Of a stretch of 64,000 nucleotides of DNA, positions 19,348-28,889 are shown piece by piece. A program made the position numbers and the translations under genes. The notes under the pieces are model-generated. The model had not been told where the DNA came from, did not search any database, and worked only from the letters and a program-made list of their open reading frames with translations. The stretch is taken from NCBI RefSeq assembly GCF_900215205.1, contig NZ_OBDY01000011.1, forward strand, positions 212,808-276,807, given 5' to 3'. Positions within the stretch are counted from its first letter, which is position 1. The number at the start of each line of letters is the position of its first letter. Origin of the DNA: Paractinoplanes atraurantiacus. GTDB taxonomy: Bacteria > Actinomycetota > Actinomycetes > Mycobacteriales > Micromonosporaceae.

Positions 19348-22221
19348 TTACGCCGCCGGTCCGTAGACCGCCAGCTCGGTCGAGTCCTGGAACACACAGC
19401 CGCTGTACGCGGGCGGCTGGCCGGCCGGGCAGAGGCCGGCGTTCTGGCCCTGCGTGGTCAGCATCGTGTACCGGATGAACGCGACGTCGTCGCCCGTGCC
19501 CGCGGCCAGCGCGACCGTGGTGGGCGTGACGGTGCCGCCCGGGAAGGCGCCGCTCGCGGCGACCGCCCAGGTCGTGCCGTCCTTCGAGGTCTCGACGCGG
19601 TAGTCACCGGTCGAGGCCGTCACGTCGTCGCCACAGGTGGCCGACGGGTTGATCACCAGCTCGGAGATGTCGACCGCGCCGGAGAGGCGGATGACGGCGT
19701 TCTGGCCGCCGTCCGCGACGTCCGAGCCCCAGCCGGAGATCTGCGACTGGTCGATCAGCTGGGCGGGCCCACAGCCGTACGGCGTGTAGTCCGGCCCGGT
19801 GAAGCTGACGATCGAGCCGCCGCCCGAGGAGGCCGCCCAGTCCTTGCGGACCGACCAGTTCTCCGTCTTGGTGCCCGAGTTGATCGACAGCGTCTTCACG
19901 ACGATGTCGTAGCCGGCCCCGCGCGCGTACACCTTGGCGTACGTGCCCGGGATGATGCCGGTGATCTTGTAGGTGCCGTCCGCGGCCGTGGTGGCCCGGT
20001 AGTCACCGGCGAAGCCGGAGGCGTGCCCACCGAAGGCGACGGTCAGACCGCCCACCGCGGCCTTGGTGTCCGAGTCGGTCACCTTGCCGGTCAGCGTGCC
20101 CCGCGGGGTGCTGGCCGACGGCGGCGTCGAGAAGTCCTCGACCGGCTGCGCGTCGTCGCCGTCGATGGCGGCGGCGAAGTAGCCCATGCCCCGCTTGGCG
20201 AAGACCTTCCAGATCGTCTTGGCGTTCTTGCCCTTGTTGACGACCAGGTCGGCGGCGAGGATCGAGTTGCGCATGTCCAGGAAGGACGGGTTCGACGGGC
20301 TGAGCTCCATGGCCCGCGTCACGATCGACTGCGAGGCCTTGCTGCCGATCGCGGTGCGCAGGTCCCACAGGGTCTGCGCCCAGATCTCGCCGTCCGCGTG
20401 CACCTCGGGACCACCGGCGTAGATCTTGCCGAAGTCGCCGTAGGTGTAGCCGCCGGGGCCGGCGCCGGCGGTGCCGGGGCAGGCCGTGGCGGACGCGCCG
20501 ACGGTGCAGTCCAGCGCCTCGGTGCGGATGGTGTCGCCGGCCGTCCAGTACTTGCCGATCAGCACGTCGCCCGGCTTGTTCGGGACGTCCTTCTCGAGGC
20601 CCTTGGCGAACAGGTAGTCCGAGGCGTACCAGTCGCTCCAGGCCTCACCCATCGCGCCGCCCTGGATCTGGCTGAGCGTCGAGTTGCCGGCCGCGTCGAC
20701 CACGAGGCGGTTCGACAGGCCGTGCGTGTACTCGTGGTAGACCACGTCGGCCTCGTCACCGGTGTTGGCGGCGATCGAGCCCGGCCCCGGGGTCAGCAGG
20801 TACATCTGCATGACCGGCGGGATGCCGTCCGGCGGGGTGTTCATGTTGGCGTTGTCGGTGTGGTTGCCGTCGGGCAGGCCGTCGGCGGTGTTCGCGCCGT
20901 CCATGGCCTGGCCCTGCACCGCGTCGCCGTCCTGCGCCTCGAAGTTGCCGGCGGCCCGGGTGAACCCGATCGGCGACGACTTGAGGTGGTCGTGGAAGGT
21001 GCCGAGGAAGGTGAACAGCTGAACCGCGTTCTGCTTGCGGTTGACCTGCCACGAGTTCGCCGTCTCCGGGTCCCACGAGCACGGGTACGCGTCCGAGCAG
21101 AGGCCGCCCACCTCGTCGTTGAAGTCGACGAACGGGTAGTCCCAGCGCTTGATGCCGGACGGGCCGACCTCCTCGCTCGGGTCGGCCAGGTCGTTGTCGT
21201 TCACATCGGACCAGACGTGGGCGACGTTGCCGGACAGCTGCCGCGCGTTGTTCGGCAGCCAGCCCTTGGCGGTCAGGTCGACCTTCTCCGGCGTGCCGCC
21301 CTTCGGGGCGCCCGGGTAGTTCTTCCACACGTCGCCCGCGGTGTCGTTGGCGACCGTGCTGTGGCGGTAGAGGACCTCGCCGCTGGACGCGTCGACGACG
21401 TGCACGTAGCCCTCGTCGACGACGATCGTCTGGTACGCCAGGCGTACACCACTGGCGGTCTGGAACCACACCAGCTTGGCGTTGCCGTTGTCGCTGAACG
21501 TGGTGACGCCGGAGGCGGTCTTGGTGGCCTTGGCGGTGGACGTGCCGAACACGTCCTTGACCGCCGCGGCGCGGGCGCCGGCCGGGCTCAGCTTGGCGGC
21601 GCCGGCGGACGGCGGCAGCGCCTTGAGCGGCGAGCCGTCGACCTGCACCAGGCGGCCGTCCTTGGTCACGTGCGCCTTGAGGCCGTTGCCGAACACCGGC
21701 ACGCCGTCGGCGACCTGGATCCAGCTCAGGTGGTGGGTGCCCTCGATGTCGACGTAGTCCTGGCGCAGCTCGAGCGTGGCCAGGTCGGCCGCGGTCAGGC
21801 CGAAGACCTCGGGGTGCGCGGCGATGTAGTCCAGCGCGATCTTGGTCGGCTTCTTCTTGCTCGGGCCGGTCAGGAAGCCGTCGAGCTTGGCGACCCGGCG
21901 TGGGGTGCCGGTCGCGCGGTCGATGTCGACGATGCCCTGGACGCCCAGGGAGTTGCGCAGGGTGTTCACCGCGTTGGCGGACGGCGTCGCGACGAGCGCG
22001 CGGCTCAGGGCGGCGGTGGGCGCGGCGGCCGCCGCGGCGGCCAGGTTGGCGCGGCTGTCGTAGTCAGCGCGCCGCTGCTGCTTGCTGTCGGTGGCCCCGG
22101 AGACGGCGCCGGGTAGCGGCGCGGCTTGTGCCTGTGCCGGCAGCAGTGCTGCCAGCAGGGCGACTCCGGCGGCGGCCGCTCCCACCCGCTTGGTTGCGGA
22201 TGGCACGGATAACGCTCTCAA
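19348..22221 (-). CDS. Secreted M36 (fungalysin-type) zinc metalloprotease with C-terminal accessory domains
   Basis: Extracellular protease of about 957 aa. A signal peptide ends near AQAQAAP, then an FTP-type propeptide (region WIQVADGVPVFGNGLKAHV). The zinc site is HEYTH (496-500), with the downstream glutamate in GEAWSDWYASDY. After the catalytic domain comes a carboxypeptidase-regulatory-like beta-sandwich (GTLTGKVTDSDTKAAVGG...) and then an F5/8C (discoidin)-like domain that may bind polysaccharide. I prefer the TTG at 22221, which has GAGAGGGG 5-6 nt upstream and gives a compact signal peptide. An ATG at 22257 would add 12 residues. Confidence 0.88.
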   Translation of the reverse strand: MRALSVPSATKRVGAAAAGVALLAALLPAQAQAAPLPGAVSGATDSKQQRRADYDSRANLAAAAAAAPTAALSRALVATPSANAVNTLRNSLGVQGIVDIDRATGTPRRVAKLDGFLTGPSKKKPTKIALDYIAAHPEVFGLTAADLATLELRQDYVDIEGTHHLSWIQVADGVPVFGNGLKAHVTKDGRLVQVDGSPLKALPPSAGAAKLSPAGARAAAVKDVFGTSTAKATKTASGVTTFSDNGNAKLVWFQTASGVRLAYQTIVVDEGYVHVVDASSGEVLYRHSTVANDTAGDVWKNYPGAPKGGTPEKVDLTAKGWLPNNARQLSGNVAHVWSDVNDNDLADPSEEVGPSGIKRWDYPFVDFNDEVGGLCSDAYPCSWDPETANSWQVNRKQNAVQLFTFLGTFHDHLKSSPIGFTRAAGNFEAQDGDAVQGQAMDGANTADGLPDGNHTDNANMNTPPDGIPPVMQMYLLTPGPGSIAANTGDEADVVYHEYTHGLSNRLVVDAAGNSTLSQIQGGAMGEAWSDWYASDYLFAKGLEKDVPNKPGDVLIGKYWTAGDTIRTEALDCTVGASATACPGTAGAGPGGYTYGDFGKIYAGGPEVHADGEIWAQTLWDLRTAIGSKASQSIVTRAMELSPSNPSFLDMRNSILAADLVVNKGKNAKTIWKVFAKRGMGYFAAAIDGDDAQPVEDFSTPPSASTPRGTLTGKVTDSDTKAAVGGLTVAFGGHASGFAGDYRATTAADGTYKITGIIPGTYAKVYARGAGYDIVVKTLSINSGTKTENWSVRKDWAASSGGGSIVSFTGPDYTPYGCGPAQLIDQSQISGWGSDVADGGQNAVIRLSGAVDISELVINPSATCGDDVTASTGDYRVETSKDGTTWAVAASGAFPGGTVTPTTVALAAGTGDDVAFIRYTMLTTQGQNAGLCPAGQPPAYSGCVFQDSTELAVYGPAA

Positions 22222-22239
22222 TTCAGCCCCTCTCGACCG

Positions 22240-22254
22240 GGCCAGATACTGGCC
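22240..22254. promoter_or_regulatory. Inverted repeat GGCCAG-ATA-CTGGCC upstream of the protease
   Basis: A perfect 6-bp dyad with a 3-bp spacer lies 19 bp before the preferred protease start, in the gap between the divergent protease and moxR genes. It could be an operator; no regulator is linked. Confidence 0.35.
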
Positions 22255-22272
22255 CATCGATGGCTGATGCTC

Positions 22273-22286
22273 TTGCCGATCGGCAA
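22273..22286. promoter_or_regulatory. 14-bp palindrome TTGCCGATCGGCAA
   Basis: A perfect palindrome in the divergent promoter region between the M36 protease and moxR, followed by an AT-rich stretch (AAATATAAC). It is a candidate repressor site for the protease. Confidence 0.45.
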
Positions 22287-22457
22287 ATATAACTAGAGCG
22301 ATGTCTGATTCTTTACCTATCCGATATGCATGTCCGGTTGACGGTTGTCGAATTACGCCAGTGGCCGTCCTCGGCGAGTTGCTGTGATCGGGCTAACCTG
22401 TGTGAGCGGGCCCCTGCACCATCAGGCGGGCTGCGCATATCACCATGGAGGAGGCCC

Positions 22458-23507
22458 GTGACAACCCCGACCTGGGACGAGCCCGGCGGACCGCTGCCGA
22501 GCGAGGACTTCCGCGCCGCGACGACTGCCATCATGGCCAACATCGAGCAGGTCATCGAGGGCAAGAGCGCGACGGTGCGGCTCGCACTGGCGGTTCTGCT
22601 GGCCGAGGGCCACCTGTTGATCGAGGACGTGCCGGGCGTCGGCAAGACGAAACTTGCCAAGGCGCTCGCCCGCTCCATCGACTGCTCGGTTCGCCGCATC
22701 CAGTTCACCCCCGACCTGCTGCCCAGCGATGTGACCGGTGTCAGCGTCTACAACCAGGAGACGCGCGACTTCGAGTTCAAGCCGGGCGCCGTGTTCGCCA
22801 ACCTGGTGGTCGGCGACGAGATCAACCGGGCCTCGCCCAAGACCCAGTCCGCCCTCCTCGAGTGCATGGAGGAGCGGCAGGTCACTGTCGACGGCACGAC
22901 GTACGAGCTCCAGTCGCCGTTCATGGTGATCGCCACGCAGAACCCGATCGAGATGGAGGGCACGTACCCCCTTCCCGAGGCGCAGCGTGACCGGTTCACC
23001 GCCCGCATCGCGATGGGATATCCCGACCCGCGGGCCGAGCTGGCCATGCTCGGCGGCCACGGCGCGCACGACCCGCTGAGCGACCTGCGGGCCGTCGCCG
23101 ACGCCGCCCTGGTCCGCCGGCTGATCGCCACCGTGCGCGACGTGCACGCGGCCGACGCCGTCCAGCAGTACGCGATCGCCCTGGTCACCGCGACCCGTGA
23201 GGCCCCGGAGATCCGCCTCGGTGCCTCGCCGCGGTCGACGCTGCAGCTGCTGCGCACGGCCAAGGCGTTCGCCTGCCTCGAGGGCCGCGACTACGTGCTG
23301 CCCGACGACCTGCAGGCGCTGGCCGTGCCGGTCCTCGCGCACCGGCTCATCCCGACCGCGGACGCGCAGCTCAACCGGCGCACCACCGACGCGATCGTGG
23401 CCGAGATCGTGCACCGGCTGCCGCTGCCGCACGACCGCAACCGCTCGCCGTACGACACCCGCAACACCGGTGGCGCGCAGCAGCAGTACGAGCCGCGGGG
23501 GCACTGA
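22458..23507 (+). CDS. MoxR-family AAA+ ATPase
   Basis: AAA+ chaperone-like ATPase of the MoxR class, 349 aa. Walker A is at 57-64 (EDVPGVGKTK), Walker B at 116-121 (LVVGDE), followed by the sensor and arginine-finger regions (ATQNPIEMEGTYPLPEAQRDRF). The GTG start has a strong GGAGGAGG just upstream. Family members act with VWA/DUF58 proteins in assembly or activation of other complexes. Here it heads an operon with DUF58 and transglutaminase genes, a very common actinobacterial trio. Confidence 0.92.
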   Translation: MTTPTWDEPGGPLPSEDFRAATTAIMANIEQVIEGKSATVRLALAVLLAEGHLLIEDVPGVGKTKLAKALARSIDCSVRRIQFTPDLLPSDVTGVSVYNQETRDFEFKPGAVFANLVVGDEINRASPKTQSALLECMEERQVTVDGTTYELQSPFMVIATQNPIEMEGTYPLPEAQRDRFTARIAMGYPDPRAELAMLGGHGAHDPLSDLRAVADAALVRRLIATVRDVHAADAVQQYAIALVTATREAPEIRLGASPRSTLQLLRTAKAFACLEGRDYVLPDDLQALAVPVLAHRLIPTADAQLNRRTTDAIVAEIVHRLPLPHDRNRSPYDTRNTGGAQQQYEPRGH

Positions 23508-23509
23508 TC

Positions 23510-24808
23510 ATGCGGGAGGCCCTCCGCGGGCTCACGACGCGCGGCCGCTCGTTCCTCGCGGCGGCCGCCGCGGCGGGCATCTCCGCGATCATCCTCGGCG
23601 AGCGTGACCTGCTGCGGGTGGCCGTGCTGCTCGCGGCCCTGCCGTTGCTCGCCGCCGCGTACGTGGGCCGCAGCCGCTACAAGCTGGCCTGCACCCGGTC
23701 GCTCGACCCCGGCCGCACCCCGGTCGGCTCCAGCGCCCGGGTGATCCTGCGCCTGCAGAACATGTCCCGCCTGCCCACCGGCACCCTGCTGCTGGAGGAC
23801 AGGCTGCCGTACGCGCTGGGCAGCCGCCCGCGCGTGGTGCTGGAGCGCCTCGGCGCCCACCAGGCCAGCTCGGTGGCGTACACGGTCCGGGCCGACGTCC
23901 GCGGCCGCTACCCGATCGGCCCGCTGGTCATCCGGCTCACCGATCCGTTCGGTCTGTGCGAGCTGACCCGCTCGTTCCCGAGCGTCGACAAGCTCGTCGT
24001 GATCCCCCAGGTGGTCACTCTTCCGACGGTCCGCCTGGCCGGGGAGTACGCGGGCACGGGCGACAGCCGGGCCCGCTCGGTCGCCGTGCACGGCGAGGAC
24101 GACGCGGCCACCCGCGAGTACCGCCGCGGCGACGACCTGCGCCGCGTGCACTGGCGCTCCACGGCCCGTACCGGCGAATTGATGGTCCGCCGTGAGGAGC
24201 AGCCCTGGGAGAGCCGGGCCACGGTCGTGCTCGACACCCGGGTCTTCGCCCACCGCGGCGAGGGACCCACGGCCAGCTTCGAGTGGGCCGTGTCGGCCGC
24301 CGCGAGCATCGCCATGCACCTGCGCCAGCAGGGCTACAAGCTGCGCCTGGTCACCGGCACCGGCATCGACATCGACGCGGCCGAGGTGGCCGGCGAGGGC
24401 GTGATCCTCGACACCCTGGCCGACGTCAAGACCGCGCAGAACGGCGACATCTCGATCCTGGTCGAGCAGGTCCGCCGCCGCTCCGACGGCGGGCTGGTGA
24501 TCGGCATCTTCGGGTCGCTCACCGTGCCCGAGGCGGAGCTGCTGGCCGGCCTGCGCGGCAACGGCGCGACCTGCATCGGCTTCGCCATCGACAGCTCGAC
24601 CTGGGTCAACCTGACCCCGGGGGAGCGACAGGAGTCCGACAGCGAGCACGCGGCGGCGGCGCTGGCCCTGGTGCAGAACGGCTGGCGCTCGGTGCCGGTC
24701 GTGCACGGGTCGACGTTGCCGCAACTCTGGCCGGCCGCCGCCCGCGGCTCCAGCGGCTTCGCCTGGCGGGCCGCGATGGCCGAGACAGTAGGAGGAGTCA
24801 TCCGATGA
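23510..24808 (+). CDS. DUF58 (VWA-like) membrane-anchored protein
   Basis: 432 aa, starting 2 bp after the moxR stop. Two hydrophobic segments at about 14-50 are followed by a cytoplasmic part with the DUF58 signature (DPFGL.......YRRGDDLRRVHWRSTARTGELMVR). Function in actinomycetes is unproven; partner of the MoxR ATPase by synteny. Its stop overlaps the next gene (ATGA). Confidence 0.88.
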   Translation: MREALRGLTTRGRSFLAAAAAAGISAIILGERDLLRVAVLLAALPLLAAAYVGRSRYKLACTRSLDPGRTPVGSSARVILRLQNMSRLPTGTLLLEDRLPYALGSRPRVVLERLGAHQASSVAYTVRADVRGRYPIGPLVIRLTDPFGLCELTRSFPSVDKLVVIPQVVTLPTVRLAGEYAGTGDSRARSVAVHGEDDAATREYRRGDDLRRVHWRSTARTGELMVRREEQPWESRATVVLDTRVFAHRGEGPTASFEWAVSAAASIAMHLRQQGYKLRLVTGTGIDIDAAEVAGEGVILDTLADVKTAQNGDISILVEQVRRRSDGGLVIGIFGSLTVPEAELLAGLRGNGATCIGFAIDSSTWVNLTPGERQESDSEHAAAALALVQNGWRSVPVVHGSTLPQLWPAAARGSSGFAWRAAMAETVGGVIR

Positions 24809-27255
24809 CCGGCCCCCGCCGACTGGGGCTCGTCGCGGCCGGGGCGACGCTGCTCGCCGCCGCGCCGATCTCGTCGATCTTCGACACCTGGAAATGGCTG
24901 ATGATGTGCCTGCTCGTGGTGGGCTTCATCGCCGGCGCCGCGTTCGCCGCGCGGTCGCTGCGGTTCCCCACCTGGGCACAGGCACTCAGCATGATCGTCG
25001 TGCTGCTGCTGATGCTGACCTGGATGTTCCCCAGCGGCCACGAGTTCCTGGTGCCGACCCCGTCCACCTTCGGCCATTTCGCCGATCTGTTCACCCAGGC
25101 CGGTCAGGACACCCGGTCGTACGCGGTGCCGGTGCCCGACCGCGACGGCCTGCTCTTCGTCACGGTGCTCGGCATCGGGTCGGTGGCGATCGCCGTCGAC
25201 CTGCTGACCGTGGTGGTGCGCCGCCCGGCCCTGGCCGGGCTGCCGATGCTGGCGATCTACTCGGTGCCGGTCGCCGTCTACATCGACAGCGTCCCGGTCC
25301 TGCCCTTCATCATCGGCGCGGCCGGCTTCCTCTGGCTGCTGGTCTCGGACAACATCGACCGGGTACGCCGGTTCGGGCGCCGCTTCACCGGTGACGGCCG
25401 CGACGTCGACGTGTGGGAGCCGTCCCCGCTGGCCGCGGCCGGCCGGCGCCTCGGCGTGATCGGCGTGGCGGCGGCGGTGCTGCTGCCCCTGGCCGTCCCG
25501 ACGATCACCGGCGGCCTGCTCTCCCAGCTCACCCAGAGCGGCGCCGGCAGCGGCAACGGCGTGGGTGGCGGCGGCGGCAACGGCGGGCGGATCAACCTGT
25601 TCGCCTCGCTGAGCGGCAACCTCACCCAGAGCGAGACGGTCGAGCTGGTCCGGCTCACCACCAACGAGCAGACCCCGTTCTACCTGCGCTTCGGTGTCGC
25701 CGACCAGCTCACCAACGTGGGCTTCGGCAGCCGCTCCCCCAGCGGACAGGCGGTCGCGGCGGGCATGCCCGACCCGCGCACGGCCACGGCGGGCGGCAAC
25801 TACCAGGAGTTCGCGGCCGACGTGAAGGTCAGCAACAAGCTCAACCAGGGCATGCTGCCGGTCTACCAGAACACGGTGGCGGTCGAGGGTCTCCAGCGCG
25901 GCTGGTTCTACGACAGCAACCAGCAGGTCGTGTACTCCAACCGCAACTCCACCAAGGACCTGGAGTACAAGTTCAACTACGTGCGGGCCCGCTACCAGCC
26001 GGCCGACCTGCGCCAGGCCGAGCCGCTGGCCCCGGACGACCCGATCGTCCGGCTCAACACGGCCCACCCCGAGGACCCGACGGTGTCGGCCCTGGTCACC
26101 CGGCTCACCGCCGGCAAGACCACCGAGTACGACAAGGTCCGGGCGCTGTACGACTACTTCTCGTCGAAGAACGGCTTCACGTACAGCCTGTCGACGCAGG
26201 CGGCGAACAACAGCACCGAGATCGCGGCATTCCTGAAGAACAAGGTCGGCTACTGCCAGCAGTACGCGGCGGCGCTGGCCTGGATGGCCCGCCAGGCCGG
26301 CATCCCGGCCCGGGTGGCGTTCGGTTTCACCCGCGGCGACAGCCGTGAGGGCAACACGTACGTCATCACCAACAAGAACGCCCACGCCTGGACCGAGGTC
26401 TACCTGCAGGGCTTCGGCTGGATCCCGTTCGACGCGACCCCGTCGGCCGGCGTCCGCGGCGCCGCCCGCTCCGACTACGCGCCCGACACGGAGCTCCCGG
26501 CGTCCACGGCACCGTCGACGGCGACGACGGCGGACCCCAGCACCGCGGCCTCGGGTCCGGCCGGCCGGGTCGAGCGGCCCGACCGCCCCGACCTGAACGA
26601 CCCGGGCCTGTCCGGCTCGACGGCCACCACGGAGTCCGGCAACCTGGGCCGCACGCTGCTGATCGTCGCGCTGATCGCCCTGGTCCTGGCCCTGCTGCTG
26701 GTGCCGGCTCTGCGCCGTGTCCTGCTCCGCCGCCACCGCTACGCGGCGACGGTCCCCCGGGTCACGGCGTTGCCGGAATCCCAGACGGGCCGCCCCGACG
26801 TGGTGGTGACGGCGGAGACCACAAAGGCCAGAGAGGACGCCCACGCGGCCTGGGACGAGCTGCTCGACACGATGGTCGACTACCGGGTCCCGTTGGACCC
26901 GTCGGAGACCCCGCGCGTCACGGCCCAGCGCCTCATCAACGACGCCGTGCTGATCGACGAGTCGGCCACCTCGGCCACGTTGCTGGGCACGGCCGAGGAG
27001 CGGGCACGCTACGCCCGCAAGCCGCTGCAGGGCGGCGAGCTGACGGCGGCGCTGAACCACGTACGGCGGGGCCTGGCCCGCTCGGCCACCAGGCGCACCC
27101 GCCTGACCGCGGCCCTGCTGCCCCCGTCGGTCCTGATGCGCTGGCGTCTGGGCTTGGCCGACTCCTCGGCCAAGCTGGTCGGAGCGGGAAGCCGCTTCCG
27201 CGACATCCTGTCCCGTTTCAGTCCCCGTCGCCTCCTGGCCAACCGGGGCCGCTGA
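24805..27255 (+). CDS. Transglutaminase-like (TgpA/DUF3488 type) membrane protein
   Basis: 816-aa protein with about six N-terminal transmembrane helices (to about residue 235), a large extracytoplasmic transglutaminase-core domain, another helix near 615-635 and a cytoplasmic C-terminal tail. The catalytic triad is visible: Cys484 (VGYCQQYAAAL), His527 (NAHAWTEVYL) and Asp543 (PFDATP). Before the catalytic domain there is a Gly-rich loop (GNGVGGGGGNGG). Family knowledge: these proteins, coded with MoxR and DUF58, probably act at the envelope as protease-like or transglutaminase-like enzymes; the substrate is unknown. The ATG start is coupled to DUF58, with GGAGGA upstream. Confidence 0.9.
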   Translation: MTGPRRLGLVAAGATLLAAAPISSIFDTWKWLMMCLLVVGFIAGAAFAARSLRFPTWAQALSMIVVLLLMLTWMFPSGHEFLVPTPSTFGHFADLFTQAGQDTRSYAVPVPDRDGLLFVTVLGIGSVAIAVDLLTVVVRRPALAGLPMLAIYSVPVAVYIDSVPVLPFIIGAAGFLWLLVSDNIDRVRRFGRRFTGDGRDVDVWEPSPLAAAGRRLGVIGVAAAVLLPLAVPTITGGLLSQLTQSGAGSGNGVGGGGGNGGRINLFASLSGNLTQSETVELVRLTTNEQTPFYLRFGVADQLTNVGFGSRSPSGQAVAAGMPDPRTATAGGNYQEFAADVKVSNKLNQGMLPVYQNTVAVEGLQRGWFYDSNQQVVYSNRNSTKDLEYKFNYVRARYQPADLRQAEPLAPDDPIVRLNTAHPEDPTVSALVTRLTAGKTTEYDKVRALYDYFSSKNGFTYSLSTQAANNSTEIAAFLKNKVGYCQQYAAALAWMARQAGIPARVAFGFTRGDSREGNTYVITNKNAHAWTEVYLQGFGWIPFDATPSAGVRGAARSDYAPDTELPASTAPSTATTADPSTAASGPAGRVERPDRPDLNDPGLSGSTATTESGNLGRTLLIVALIALVLALLLVPALRRVLLRRHRYAATVPRVTALPESQTGRPDVVVTAETTKAREDAHAAWDELLDTMVDYRVPLDPSETPRVTAQRLINDAVLIDESATSATLLGTAEERARYARKPLQGGELTAALNHVRRGLARSATRRTRLTAALLPPSVLMRWRLGLADSSAKLVGAGSRFRDILSRFSPRRLLANRGR

Positions 27256-27262
27256 AGCTGAC

Positions 27263-27296
27263 GATGCCGCCGCCCACCCGGGCGGCGGCATCTTTG
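27263..27296 (+). terminator. Terminator shared by the convergent transglutaminase and HAD genes
   Basis: GATGCCGCCGCC (27263-27274) pairs with GGCGGCGGCATC (27281-27292), then TTTG. It lies between two convergent stop codons. Confidence 0.8.
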
Positions 27297-27298
27297 TC

Positions 27299-27967
27299 CT
27301 ATGTGCTGCTCAGCGTCAGGTCGTCCAACGACGTGATCCGGGGAACCTCGACGCCGGCATGCGAGTCCGCGCGGTCGAGAAGGACCGCCATCAGGCCGGC
27401 CGCCCGCGCACCGAGCACGTCCTTGTGCAGCGAGTCCCCCACCATCAACGCCCGCGACGCGTCGACACCCACCCGCTCGACCGCATGCCGGAACGCGCGC
27501 GGATCAGGCTTGCCCGCCGGCAGCGTCGACGAGGCCACCATCAGATCAACCTCAGGCAGCAGCCCGAGCCGCTCCAGCTTGCGGCGCTGCTGCCCCTGTT
27601 CCCCGTTGGTGAAGACGGCGACCGTCAGCCCGGCCGCCCGAACCCGCCGAAGAGCCGGAACAGCATCATCGAAAAGAGCCCACCCGGCTTCATACCGCTC
27701 CAGATAGCCGGCGAAGAGCCCGTCCGCCTCGGCATCGCTGAGAGCGATCCCGAGAAACTCCCGAACCCGCTCCCGCCGCTGCTCCCCGAACCCGATCTCC
27801 CGCCGCTGGTACCGCGCGTAGTGCCGCTCCGACACCCGGGCCCACCGCCCGGCAACCTCGCCCCCGTCGACACCGAGCCCCGCGGCCCACTCGACCACAG
27901 CCGCCCGAGACGCCGTCTCCTGATCAACCAACGTGTCATCGAGATCAAACAACACAGCTTCCAGCAC
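27299..27967 (-). CDS. HAD-superfamily hydrolase
   Basis: 222-aa soluble phosphatase-like protein of the HAD superfamily, subfamily IA by its helical cap. Motif I is DLDDT (8-12, nucleophile Asp8), motif II is FTNGE, motif III contains the Lys of GKPDPRAF and motif IV is GDSLHKD. The GTG at 27967 was chosen because the nucleophile then sits at residue 8 as usual; the open frame continues upstream without support. The substrate cannot be read from the sequence. Confidence 0.87.
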   Translation of the reverse strand: MLEAVLFDLDDTLVDQETASRAAVVEWAAGLGVDGGEVAGRWARVSERHYARYQRREIGFGEQRRERVREFLGIALSDAEADGLFAGYLERYEAGWALFDDAVPALRRVRAAGLTVAVFTNGEQGQQRRKLERLGLLPEVDLMVASSTLPAGKPDPRAFRHAVERVGVDASRALMVGDSLHKDVLGARAAGLMAVLLDRADSHAGVEVPRITSLDDLTLSST

Positions 27968-28748
27968 GCCCGGATCCTGGCACACCCCCTCAAGCCAGTT
28001 CTCTCCTCTGCATTGCCAAACTCGATCCGCGCTACATGCCGACCGACGACACGGCCGCGGAGTCGGAGCAGGTGCCGGTTTGGCGCTACCCACACGGCGC
28101 GGCGGCACGCGGCTCGAGAGGCGATCGACCAGGCTGATCTAGGGACTTGGCACGAGACCATGAATCCCGCCCGCGTCGTTGCCGGCGACGGCCGCCCCCG
28201 GCGGATTACTACAGCAACCTGACGATCATCGCGGCCGAGGCGAACGGCATAGCGCCGCACGCGGCCCAGGAGTGCGGTACAGCGCCGAAGTGCCTGCCCG
28301 GCAGCGCAGAGATGGTGTTGCCGGCGAATGATCTGTAGGCGCTTACCTTTGTCTCGCTCACAAGAGATCGCGATGTGTCCCAGCTGCGTGGCTCGACACC
28401 CTTGATGGCGAACCCCGGTCAGCCCGAACAGCTGACGGCCCTCGTGATCCAGATCAGCGGTGATCGGCTCGGGACGCTGAAGCGCGCGCCGGTCCACGGA
28501 CAGCTCGGCCGTACGAGCAGGCCCGCGCGCGGACGAAGTTCCTCCGGCGGCACCGCATAACGGGGGCGGGGGGCTGCGGGCAGGTCTGCACAAGCGCTGG
28601 GCCAGCAGGACGGACCGAAGACGCTGGGCCGGCCAACAGGCGGGCAACAGGCCGCAGGGCGGGCGAGGGCCGCGGCCGGAGGAGGAAGGGCAGCGAGGCG
28701 GTCTTACAGGCGTTGGAGACGGCTTTTCGCCGGGCGTGGGGAAACGGC
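27968..28748. other. Unexplained gap of about 0.8 kb
   Basis: No frame here has a recognisable domain together with a plausible start. The part from 28,150 to 28,560 has mixed composition, with patches of lower GC than its neighbours, and short frames on both strands that are not repeat-derived. It could be decayed remains of a gene or mobile element. The part from 28,560 to 28,740 is GC-rich without visible structure. Confidence 0.45.
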
Positions 28749-28773
28749 AGATGGCGGCCTGAGGCCGCCATCT
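28749..28773 (-). terminator. Terminator after the DUF3040 gene
   Basis: AGATGGCGGCC, a TGA loop and GGCCGCCATCT form a perfect 11-bp stem about 115 bp downstream of the DUF3040 stop. Confidence 0.65.
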
Positions 28774-28889
28774 TGCGCTGGCCGTGCTTTTGGGCAGCGG
28801 CTCGGGGCCCTGCTGGACGCTGGAGGCGGCAGCCTGGCCTTTGGTGCCGGCCGGCCGGGGCCGGGCGGCGCGCTATGTGGTTGTGGTCG

